Assembly: GCF_963678635.1 (NCBI RefSeq)
Contig: NC_087065.1
Span: forward strand, 2,046,001 to 2,110,000
Direction: 5' to 3'
Length of the DNA stretch: 64,000 nt
Source: Symsagittifera roscoffensis
Taxonomy: Eukaryota > Xenacoelomorpha > Acoela > Convolutidae
A program made the position numbers and the translations under genes. Below the pieces are notes generated by a model. That model made no database searches and was not told where the DNA came from. It was given only the letters and a program-made list of their open reading frames with translations. Below are positions 31,600-43,700 of the stretch, piece by piece. Within the stretch, counting starts at the first letter, position 1. Each line of letters begins with the position of its first letter.

Positions 31600-34500
31600 T
31601 AAAGCTTCAGTTCGTAGAAAAGGGTTCATTACGGTTGTTTTTGGGAAACATTTTTGCACTTAGATTTTTAAAAATTGTCAATTATGAGCGATTCTTGAAA
31701 TTCGAAAGAATTTCAACGTGATAAGTTTTTTTTCGGAAATTCGAGTTGATAATTCGAATTCTTTTTTTTCGGTCTCCTGGAGATCACTGAACACGTTTCA
31801 ACTGTCTGTTGAATGTGTTTATTTTCTGCGTTGAGTTTCAAACACTTAGAATTTCTGCGTACAAAATGTTAATTTCTAATCAAAAGTCTCGATAGGTAGC
31901 TAACTGGCCTTTTTGGCGTTCTTCCAAGATAGGATTTTCTAAATTCATTTTGCAAATGAGCGGTTTCCGCTCTGTTGAAGATTTTTTATTGCTGCCTGGA
32001 CAATATTACTGAAGCATAGTTGAAATTTAAATGGGTTGGTGGAGCTTTGGCACAGCAACTGCATTTTAATCGGATGCTACGGCCGAATCACTCGTAGATA
32101 AAGCGTTTTTCTCTCCCGCAGTCCAACTTCACCTATTGATCCAGTTTTCTTGAGATTAAATTAGTTCATACTAATTGTCAATCTTAATCTGCTCTTGAAT
32201 TTCAATAAGTCTTAAAGCCATATTTTTTTTTGACTTTAAATTTTGAATGTTGAAGATTTTAAAAAAGTCATTATATTTATTTGCGCTCATTGACTTTTTT
32301 CCATCTGTCTTTTGGCTAGTTTTTGTCACACATAGGTCGCTTCTTTCTCAGGAAAGCCTTAGATCAATTTAGCGCGCAAATCTAATTACGTAGTTGTTAA
32401 TTAATAATTTGAGCCTTAACAAATTTTGAGACTTCCTGGAAAAATAAACAAAAAAAAATCAACTCAACCTATATTAGTGTATGAACTACGTTTATCGACA
32501 CTTACCCAGCCGAAGTATAAACCTGTTACGCTCTCCAGTAGTAAAGGTGCAAATGGCGCGAAAAAACTTGAATGTCCTTTAATTTCGAAAAGGATTTTGT
32601 TTCAGAATTCCTAGAACAACAAAATTGTCTATTGATTCCATTTTTTCTCCAATTGGGTTAGTTTAATCATGAAAAATGTCAATCATAAAAGGCTAACGAT
32701 TTTCAATTTGAACAGTTTTTTTTAACTGAACTTTTACAAATTTGTAAATTTACTATGTCTGATTTCGAGCTTTTTTTTGTAACTTTTTTCTCGTATTTTT
32801 TTAAATATTCAAACATGTCAGCAGTTGATGTGATATCGACTTGCCATTTTACTTTGCGTAATTTCGAGGGCACAATATATCTTGTTGGGATTATATGTTT
32901 CAGTTTGGATGGGTCGTAAAAACTTTAAAGTTTAATGAAATTTTTTATGACTACAGTTTGTTTTCGGCTCAACAGGTTTCGACCCAAAGTTTGTTGCCGC
33001 TCGGTAATCGATTTCCATTTTTAAGGGCTGTTTATCAACTTCATCTTATACAAATATGAAATTTTCCTAGCTGTAAATTTTCAATTTTCAAGTTATTTTT
33101 TGAAGCTATTTTTTCCTCTTTTTTTCATTCACTATTTTGTAGCGCAATGTCTTTTTTGGATAATTTTGTTTTCTGTATTTTTTTTCATTCACTCTTTTGT
33201 AGCGCAATTTGCTTTGCTTCTGTGTTCATAAATGTTTTAACGGCTCAGTATGATAGGTGGTTTTCAAATGTAACGTTTTCAAATCATGCTCATAAGATAG
33301 AAAAAAATTTGAGTTTGAATATGCCAGCCGAAGTATGTGCGCAGAATCAAAAATGCGCAGAGTATATATGCCAGCCGAAAAGTTAAGTCATAGCAATGAA
33401 ATTTCACAGTCTTCCGTAATTGTTACAATTGTTATTTAGCAAATGCGTGTTTTTGGCTGGTATACATTTCAACTGTTTTTTACTTCGGCTGCGTAAGAGT
33501 CGATAGACGTAGTTCAGGCTCTTATATAGTTTTCGTTTATTTTTCCCGGAAAAGTCCTAAAATTTGTTCAGGCTCAAATTTACTTTTTCGCGGTTTGGCA
33601 TTTGATTTCCTTTCAAGTTCAGTTAGCTTTTTTTGTTAAAAGAAGGTGAACTCCACTATCGAACAGTGAAATGGTAAAGGTCACGAAAAACGTGATCGAC
33701 TTCTAGTTCCGAAAATGGAATTTAATTTTCAGATCTCCGGCGAAATGAAAAACTTACCTATCGATCGGGTTTTCTCAAATGGGGTTAATTTTATCGGAAA
33801 AGCGCCAATCATAAATTGTTCTAGAAACTAATCGAGTTTCTAATTTTTTCTTGTAATTTCGAAAATTGAGATTAATTTCTGATTAATTGCGTTCATTGAC
33901 TCTTTTCCAAACTATCTGTTGGCTACGTTTTTTGCACCACCAAAAATAACAATATAGGAAATTCTGGAAATAATTAAGTGAATAAGCAGTATTGTTTTTA
34001 TTGTATACCGGTGCTCGAAATTGCTCGCTCCGAAAAGGCAGGCTTCGAAATAGAAAAAAATATATATGAAATAAAAGGTGAAGTTGAGTTTTTTTATGCA
34101 AAAAATGTGGTAGGAATAATCGCTGCTACTTGAACTGCCATAGGTTAACTTTTTTCAACCTTCAAATTGATGTATTCGAATAAGATCGCTGTGACACTTG
34201 ATTTTCACGCCGTTATTATTTATTTTGTTCCACCTCTTTGCTATTTATGGATTGGCAATTTATGCTGGTTTGCCTAATGGGCCGACATTTTGATACAAAT
34301 TTACGGCGCATATATTGAAGGAGTGCAAAACTATTTTCAAAAGGTGTCGGGAGCTCTATGAAGAATAAAATGGACCAACTAATAACTTTGTAAATTTCTA
34401 CCATATTTTAATACATCCAGCGTACTCGAGAAAATCCTCAATCCGACTTTATGATTTGACTCATACCTTCAAGCATGTCTGCTAAAAATTTGATATGCCA

Positions 34501-34740
34501 GTTTTATCGCATTGCCAATTCTAAGAGAAAAGCTTTTGTTTTAACAGCAAATTGTTTTTTGTTCAGCGCAAAAGTCTACAATTAATAAAATAAGCCTATT
34601 GCTCGCAGTTTCGTTTAAAATGACGGTGTTTTGGTTTTGAAGTTATGGAGGTGCTTTTCTCTGCGCGACCATTTGTAAGTTATTACAGTTTTTGGTAGAA
34701 AATGTTCATTCTTCAGGTTGAAATGCACTGCAATGATTAG
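31600..34740. repeat. Intergenic spacer between cyclin L and ENPP, repeat remnants
   Basis: About 3.1 kb without a gene. It holds decayed CACTATCGAACAG-family pieces at about 32120-32350 and 32530-32720, and a better copy at about 33490-33930 (stem AAGAGTC...GGCTCTTATATAG, CACTATCGAACAG at 33653). A short duplicated phrase TTCATTCACTNTTTTGTAGCG occurs at 33125 and 33184. No promoter for the ENPP gene could be identified. Confidence 0.5.
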
Positions 34741-37700
34741 ATGAGAATGATTCCTCCAAAATGTCCTCTTCTTTGGCAGCTGCTGACCAGTGTCGTCTGT
34801 TGCAGTCTGTGGAATGTGTTCACTCTCTGTGAAGCGAAGACAGTCGTGGTCTCGTTCGATGGGTTCCGGTGGGACTACATGCACATCTATCGGGAGCAGC
34901 TGCCCACCTTCTGGAAACTAGCGGAGGAGGGAGTACATGTTGAACAAGGTTAGTTGGCTTATGTGGTGTTGTATTGAATGAGTGGTCTGATTTGGCCTTA
35001 CTTCATTTTAGTGGTTCTTTTAGTCCAAATTCATTGCCAGATTTAAGGGAAACATTGATAGCCAAATGAGTCTCAAAATGGCTCTCTAAAAATAAGATGG
35101 CGAAATGTGATGAGCAGATAAATAGCTTAACTGCAGTCTTATCATATTTATTGAGTGCGCCATTCATAATTCAAGTGGCATAACAGTTAAATAAAAAAAT
35201 CTTTTATCCATTGTTTTTTAATATCTAATTCTCTAATATCTAATATCTCTAACTATCTAATATCTCTAATTCTGAATGAGCCTCAGAATCGGGTACAATA
35301 GAACCTTGAGTTTAGTTGATCGTGTAATGCCATTCTTAGCTACCCTGAGTAGATAGTTTTTGTTACAATCTTACGTGTTATTGAAGAGGTTTTTTTCACT
35401 CAAGCAATGCTTGTTATAAAAACAATTTCACTTTTATTACGAACAAAGTCGCACATTTCATTGCACAGTTTTTGAGCGAAGATGTCTAGGCGTTTCATCT
35501 TTGCCATTTAAACACCCTCTTAAACACCCACTTGGTTAATACGCATTCGTTTGTTCCCGCCACTTGATGATTTTGTTGTTCCTTGCTGCTTATGTTTCCT
35601 GATTATTCAGCACTGATGGCGGAGCCGCGAAAATGGAAATTGTGAGTTTGAGCAAAATATCTTGCACAAAATGTTTTTTCAACGCAAATTCATACAACTT
35701 GCAAAATTACGATTTTTCTGGCGTCAAAAGTAATTAATTGGTAGCGCTGAAACAAGCCTCCGTATTGAACACAGGATATTGTTGAAGTCAGTTGTTGTGT
35801 AGCGTTAGCTACTGTTCACAAAGAGTAGTTCTCGATCATTAGGCCTGAGGTTCGAATCCTTGTATTCCAATTTTTTCATTTTAAAAATCTTTTGTTATCT
35901 TGATTCAAATGTTTGTTGTTTTTGTTCCGATCATGTCACTGAAAGTGAGTGGAAGGAACTATGGCATAGGGTTTGTTTTTTGCCCCGTTTTAGTTATCCC
36001 AAGGAAAGATCGCAGAAGGTTGAGTGTGGTTTCATATGAAAGCAATTTTGGTCGTAATTCGGATTCTTAAATTTCAAAATTCAGTGTCAAGAAAAGCTGG
36101 TCTTGCAAGAAAAGGAGTTTTTGCCTATTTAAACAAATTTCTCATATTTGCGATGGACAATTTTTCTTTTGAAAGTTATTGAATGATTGGTTGATATACT
36201 TTAAGGGGCACTGTATTCAATAGATTTATCTTTTATGTTTTTGTGTGCTTGTGTGTGTTATTAAGGGAAGAGAGACATAATTTTTTTTTGATAAGTTGTT
36301 AAATATTAATAAAAAATTGGCTCGAAGTTTTTCTGCTCGGGTAGTTTCGGCTCTTTCGCCGCCTGGTTAATTTTGTTCCGATGCTGGTTTTCTGTTTTAT
36401 GGGCATGTTTTTTCTACAACTATCTTCATTCATTTTGATAGATCTAGTGGTAGGCGGAAAGCGGACTTTTTTTAAAGTACACCCGGCTTGAAGTCCCACC
36501 GTTAATTATCGCTTTTTCTTCAGTATCCCAGTGATCGCTATTTTCCAGCGCTGATTCATGTATAGTTCAAAGTTTGTTGCATAGATAAATCTGTGATTTT
36601 TCAGAGCTATTTCAGTAATGATTCCGTAGAAAATCATCGCTGAAACTTGAGGAATTTTAACTCAAAATAGTAGCTTTCAAATGATAGTTATAGGTTATAA
36701 GCTCTTAAGCTTTAGTTCCTTTAAGAATTGATAGCGGAGAGGTAGCGTACTTGTCCATAAATCACAAGTTTCAATGTGAGCTCAACCCGGGTAGCTTTCA
36801 GGTTGGTTAATAATCAATTTAAATTTGCAAAACTTTTCCGCTTTTCACAATTTTTCTTGCCTTTTTGAGTTTGTCTAATGAGATTCAATGAATCAAAAGG
36901 GCCCTAGAGAACGGCACGACATTAAGTTTGCTCTTGATATACTTGTCTTAGGGTCCATAAATTGAAATAGCAGCGAAAGATTTAATTGAATGAATTAGTT
37001 TCCCATTTTTAGTATCAAGAGATTAAAGATCATGACTTCAGAGATTATTCACATCGGTATGAACGAATTATTACTTCAGATGAAAGTCAATTGGTTTTAA
37101 TTAGACAGTGTGCTAAATATATATAATGCACAGTTGAAACCCCCACTCAATTGGCGAACATCTGAAGCCCAAAACGTTTGCACTTTGTCTTGCCCAAATT
37201 CTTAGTGAGAATATCAGCCACCATATTGTCAGTCCCAATATAGTTCAAATCCAACTGTTTCTTTTGAATTAAGTCCCTGATGAAATGTAGATGAATAGCA
37301 AAATGTTTTACGACTCCCTTGTTAACGTCGTTTTTCACAAGAGAAATACATGCTTGGTTGTCCACAAACATTTTGAAATCAATTAAATCGAGTTTGATTT
37401 CGATCAGTAAATTCAACAGGAATAATCCTTCATTACAGGCTAACGAAAGAGCTGTAGCCTCTGATTCAGCTGTAGATTTTGCAACAGTAGTTTGGAGTTT
37501 GCTAGCCCACGATATTGCACCGCTGTTTTCAAACAGGAAAAAGCAATATCCACTAGTACTGCGTCTAGTGTCACTGTCACCTCCCCAATCAGAATCAGAA
37601 TAGCCATACAAGATTGGCGTAGCAGTACATCGTCTGTAGATAAGTTTATACGATCTAGTTCCTTTCAAATATCGTAGAACTCGTTTTGCAGCAATCCAGT

Positions 37701-40700
37701 GTACTTCAGTAGGGTCGTTCACATATCTACTCAAGCAATGAGCGATGAATGAAATATCAGGCCTTGTAGTAATTGACAAGTAACTTAGACTGCCGATAAG
37801 TCCTCTATAATCTTTGTCGTTTGCTAATTTCACCTCATTTGGTAGCCGTTTACAAAGTTTTAAACCATCAGCTGCAGGTGTAGACACTGGTTTACACTCA
37901 ATCAAACCAAATTTTGACAGTAGCTTGTCAATATACGCTTCCTGAGAAATTTCTAACCCATCCCCACAAAAGTTGAATTTCATCCCCAAAAACCAATAAA
38001 GTTTTGCTGTTTCGCTGATTTTGAATTGACTAGATATTTGTTGTTCAAATGATATAAACTTGTTAGCATCATTGCAAGCGTAAATTATATCATCCACCCA
38101 AATGCATACGTATTCCAAAACATCTTTTGAAATTCTCATGAAAAGACAGGGATCACTTTTTGACGCTGTAAAATCTATTGACTTAAGGAACATCTGTAAG
38201 GTATAGTACCAATTTCTTCCTGACTGCTTTAACTTAAAGTGATCATGAGATTAAAGATCATGACTTCAGAGATTATTCACATCGGTATGAACGAATTATT
38301 ACTTCAGATGAAAGTCAATTGGTTTTAATTAGACAGTGTGCTAAATATATATAATGCACAGTTGAAAACTTGATAAATTTTTGAAATTTGAACTTTTTTC
38401 TTGCAGTTTTTCACGTCAGCTTTTTTTATTAAGCATTGGCTTATATTTTTGCTTCGCATGAATTGCAAATATCTCTTTCGGCTCTGTGATAGAAAATATC
38501 GATTATCAAGAGATTTCTAAAAATGTTGGGGCTGGGAAACAGATAGGTGAAGCATGCCAAGATGACGATGGATCAGCTAATGGTTTTTTCATTTGCAGGT
38601 CTTATCAACGCTTTCATCACAAAAACGTGTCCAAACCACCGCACCATATCTACTGGCATGTGGGAAGAGAACCACGGCATGGTGGCCAACAACTTCTGGG
38701 CCCCAGATGTGAACGCCTCCTTCGACTTCTCCAAAAACAACTTCTCCTTCTGGAAAGAGGCCGAACCCTTCTGGACGAGTGCGGAGAAACAGAATGTGAC
38801 CTCAGTGTGTCTCCAGTTCCCAGGCATCTTGTTAACTATACCTCCCCCCTCAATAAAAAGGAAAAGATTCATTACATGGAACAAAATCATCTGTATGGTT
38901 AGGCGTTGAATGTAATATTGATGTGAATAAGTCTATTTATTACGGCGGAAGAAATTGTTCATCATCACCATTAGTCTAATAGAGGGTTCGAAGTTCTTTA
39001 ATAGGTAATAGGGGGGGGGGGGGGGGGGGCAGGGTAGTTAAGAAGCTCCTTTTCCAGGCTGTGCAGTGAAAGAGCAACAGGCGACTTATACACTGGGACT
39101 GCCGTACAGCAACGACTACTCCTGGAAGTCGATTGTGGATAACATGACCCTGTATTTCAACAAAGAGCAAAACCCAGCACAGTTTGCAGTCTTGTACTAC
39201 TACGAGCCAGATCACACAGGTTAATAGTAAATTTCAAACAGCATCTGGAAGAGAAGAGAAGTTCTGAAAATCACCGTGAATTTTATCTTGTCGAAGGTAA
39301 CTGGTTAGATGCAATTGCCAACAACTGCTATATTTTAAAGCAAACATAACTTTCAGTTTTTTGGTTGAAAAGTTCCTGCAGAAAGAATATCTCGATTTTC
39401 GAACTACACCTAAAAAGAGTTGTAAGTTGTACATTTCAAGCAGTTAAGTCATGATGATGGTTTGGGTCATAGAATGATTAGTTGTTCGATTCGTGAGAAT
39501 TCTTAAGCATGATCATAAAATGTAAAAATTTTCGTTTCGAATGAACTTGCATGTGAGTTGTGAGTGAATGTTGTCCTACAAGTGTAAAGTTTGTTTAGGC
39601 CATGAACATGGACCTCATTCGGATGAAATGCGAGCAAAGCTGGTGGAAGTGGATGGATACTTGGAGTATCTACTGTCCAAACTATCCACTGAGCACGATG
39701 ACGTCATAATTACATCAGACCACGGAATGGCCTCTGTGTCGACTGATCACGTCATTTCCATCCAGGGATACCTGAATGAGTCATATTATGACCACGCTTT
39801 CTTCTCCGCCTACACGGAGGCTCTGCTTTACTCGAAAAACGGATTCCACGACATGTTAATGCAAGATGTACAACATTTCATAAACGATCACCCAAATTTC
39901 ACGGTAACTTTTGAAATTTCCTGTCGAAGATTGATAATTCAGTAATCAAACGCCTTAAAAATTAGAAATTGTTAGATATAATCAGTGTAAATATGTAGTT
40001 ATTAGCTAAAGGCCCATTGAAAAGTGCCTTTTATGGTATGATTTTCGTGAAATTATTCCGTAAACAAAAATGTAGTTTTAACATAGTTTGAACTTCGAGG
40101 AAGCGACTTTTTTCCAATCAATGATTACACGAGATTGAATGTTGCCATGGCGACCTTAACTGTGTGTCATCTAACGAAGATGATTAGCAGTGAAAGATAA
40201 AAGGTCCCCTCCCCCTTCTGAAGTACTATTAACATGACAAATGTATATTTTTAAGGCGTACAGCAGGGCGGACATTCCGGAGCACTGGCACTACAAGTAC
40301 AACGAGAGGATCCCGGACATCTTGATAGTGGCTGATTACGGGTGGCTGCTGGTAGACAGACAAGACAGCATAGACTACCTCAAGGGGAAGAACATCATAG
40401 GTAGGAACGCCTTCTCAACATACCTGGACATTTTCTGCGTTTATGTTTGTCCAATTTTCAGACTTTTATTTTTGTTTTTTATTTTTATTTTTGTCGGTTT
40501 ATTTACCGCTACACGCATTTATTGAAGGTTCTCTTTAACCGTTTTAGAAGACCATTCTAACATTCGTTATGGAGCAGGTAATTGAGTTTAATATTGGCAA
40601 CATAGTTACCCTTGAGTTGCTCTCGTAAAAAACGTTGCTTACTTTATTAGCATATCATATTCCTGGTATTTCTTTTGCCCGCATTGCGTGAAGGTTTGCA

Positions 40701-43700
40701 CATGCTTGGTTTAACAAAGGTCTGGAGTCTTAGTTTTTGTAAATTAAAAATTCCCTGCTTCGAAACTTCTTTTTGTTGGGCTATCGTTCGTCTAGTTATG
40801 TTTGCCGTCTAAGTTTCCACTGCATTATTTATTTTTATTTGAGCAAATTTTACTACAATTAAAAGTCACGTTGATTTATTCTTGGACTGGCGCGGTTGAT
40901 TGAGTTCCAAGAATTATTTGCCCAGTTTTTTGGATGTTTTCTACGATTTGAAATGTTTATAAATTTTACTCTTCTATTTTTTATTTTACTTTTTTTAAAT
41001 CTTACTCTTATAATCAAAAAGAAAATGAATGAAGCCGAATGTCCCAAAGTATCTGAAATTGTGATTCAATGTCATCACAGAGTTTTGAGAAAAAAACAGG
41101 TTCTTCCGTTTTTTCACAAATGATTCCGTCGCCTCCGTTAAGTTAGTGAAATTAAGTTTCATGATTTCAAAATGTATTAAATTAAATTAGAGAGATTAAA
41201 TTAATCGTGCCTAGTTTTGAAAAGTTTAAAGTTTTTTTTAGTTCATAGGAAATATGTTGCAGTTTTTCAAATTTTCATTTTTTGAATTTTTCTATTAGAT
41301 TATCGTATAGTTTTGTATCACATCTAGTGCGAATCTCGGGTTCGCCTCTGTGTTATAGCTTTGTTATTTCGCTCTTTTGCAGGGCAGCATGGCTTCGACA
41401 ATCTTCGGCTGGAAATGCATCCGGTTTTTGTGGCTAGGGGTCCCTCCTTCAGGAAAAACTTCACCCTGCCCCCTGGGCAGATGGAGTCGGTGGACATATA
41501 CCCACTCGGTAAGTAGAACTTGAGTAAAAACGTACAATATAGGCCCTTATTCATCAGGAGCAATTGAGCGTGGACTTGAAGAAGGAACTACCGGGGCAGT
41601 ACAACAGTGCCGAAGTGCAACAGTGCCGAAAATGGAAAAGTGTTCATTAGCGCCGAAAACTGATAAATTTTCGGCACTGCTGAACAATAAACTTACTTTC
41701 GGCACTGTTGTGCTGCCCTTAGAGGGGCGTTTAACAATGCCGAAGTACAAGAGTGCCGAAAATAAAATTATTGATCAAGTGCCGAAAATCATCAATTTTC
41801 AGCACTGTTGAACATTTTTTCATTTTTGGCACTGTTGAACGCCCCTGAACTGGCTCATTGTTTCTGTGAAAGCACTTCACGTTTATCAGTAACTGAAAAA
41901 TACCTTCGGTGATGACAAGGAGACGAGTCTGATCCAGACAATGAAGTTAATAGACAATTATGAGAGACAGTAAAGCAAACAAAGCAGGCTCACCGCACCC
42001 AATTAGAAGAAATTTATAAGCTGAATATTGAATCACAATTTGTTACAGCAGTTAGATTTTTTTGTTCGATTTGAGGCCAAGCAAGTTGTGAATCAATTAT
42101 TCATTTACAGCCAAAACGCCTTCATTTACCAAAAATATAGCCGTATTGCTTGCGGATTTAGTTTTTATGATCCAAAGAAACTGCCTGTTAAAATGATACG
42201 TCCTTTCTCTTGGTTGGTGATTCTCTTGGTTTTAGTTGGTTCAATAGTGGGGTTTGCGACGGATAAAACGAACGGATCTCTGTCACATGTCCTGCCTCTT
42301 CTGGCTTCTTCGTCTGGCAAAACGAGCAGTCTGGTCAGTTATTTTTTCACTAAGCATATGCTGCAGTAGTATCAGCTGTTCCCGTGGGGCTATTGTTTTA
42401 TTCATATGGCATGGTATGGAACACAAAAACTATACCCCAAGCGAGGCCACGTCAGGATTTCAGACGCTTATGTTTTCAGTTTTATGGCTGATAATAATTC
42501 AGTGTTTTTTGATGTTACTAGATTACTCTTGAAGGTTCGTAATCATGACTGTTTTCAGTCTGAAAAATTGCAGATATGACTTCAATTCAGCATGTTTTTT
42601 TTGCCTCAAAATCAAAAATTACAGATTTAGCAGAGTTACTTGGTCCGGCGTCGAGAAACGGTCCGGAAAATTGGTTAAAACTTACACAAAACACACCTGC
42701 TAATGAGACTCTTGAGATTGGAGCAGTATTTTTCAAAATATTTGCTGGAATAGTTCTTTTGTTGACTGAATTCGATCATCAGCGCGAACTTATTCATAAA
42801 ATAATAGCCGTTTTCTTATGCCGGACCAAGTAACTCTGTTAACTCTATTAGTTGTCACTTTGAGGCAACATAATGAGTAAGTCAAGCTCATTAGCTTTCC
42901 AAAGAACTAATTTGAGCATAATAATTTAATTTCCTTATATTGTTTGTGAGGATGTTTCCATAGCAAGAACACCTGTAAAATTAGTTATGATAAGCTGGCT
43001 AATTTACGCCTTCAAAACAAGATTTTTTATTTTTTGATACGGTTAAGCCCTTTCAAATAATTTCATCCACCTTGAAAAAATTTGAATCCTGTATCTTAAA
43101 TAGTTGCAGAGAAAACGAACAAAACGTGAAGAAAAAGTTCGTTCATTTTCTCGTTGAAATCATAAAAGTGCAGCCTCTATGTCCCGTGACTGTATGTATT
43201 CTTCTGGTGGAACGAATTTGAAAACGGTTAGGTTCCGTCAACCATGATGAAATTTGAAAGATGGTATGAGACCACCGTGTAGATTTCTTTCGGCGCTAAG
43301 TTAACCCTTTACGTTGATTGGTTTTGTTCTTTAAAAGATAATGGAATCTTTCAAGTTGTCAATTTGCTGGACTCAAGAATGGGCGACTCCATCCACTTAT
43401 CTATGATACTCACCGCGTAAACACGACTTATTTGAGCGTTTCGCATCAAAGTGAAACACTCATGTCATTATTACAATTGCATTGAGGCAGGCAAGCAGTA
43501 CTAGACTCAAAGTATAGTTTAAGTTTCTGTTTAGTTTTTTATTTTAAATGACGTTGTCTTGGCATATTTCTTTAATTATCTCTATTCTTTCTTTTGAATT
43601 CTAACAGCTACTTTTGCTGTTTTCGTATAAGTGCAAAGTGTAGCTTCGCTTCAGTGGTAAAGGCAGCTGGAAAAAACTGCTTTTATGAATTTCCAGAATT

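Noticed and set aside
37319-37677. Plus-strand ORFs at the copia remnant
   Set aside because: They are antisense shadows of the minus-strand RT/RNase H frame.
42193-42333. Short ORF with a signal-peptide-like start (MIRPFSWLVILLVLVGSIVG) and a GTCAGT donor
   Set aside because: No convincing downstream exon, and it does not fit the ENPP reading phase or family sequence. A nested secreted gene is possible but unsupported.
43174-43226. AG- and GT-bounded segment with the right phase and length class for the missing ENPP exon
   Set aside because: Its translation (ASMSRDCMYSSGGTNLKT) lacks the expected CHLLG/PNNG-like sequence; the phase match alone can occur by chance.
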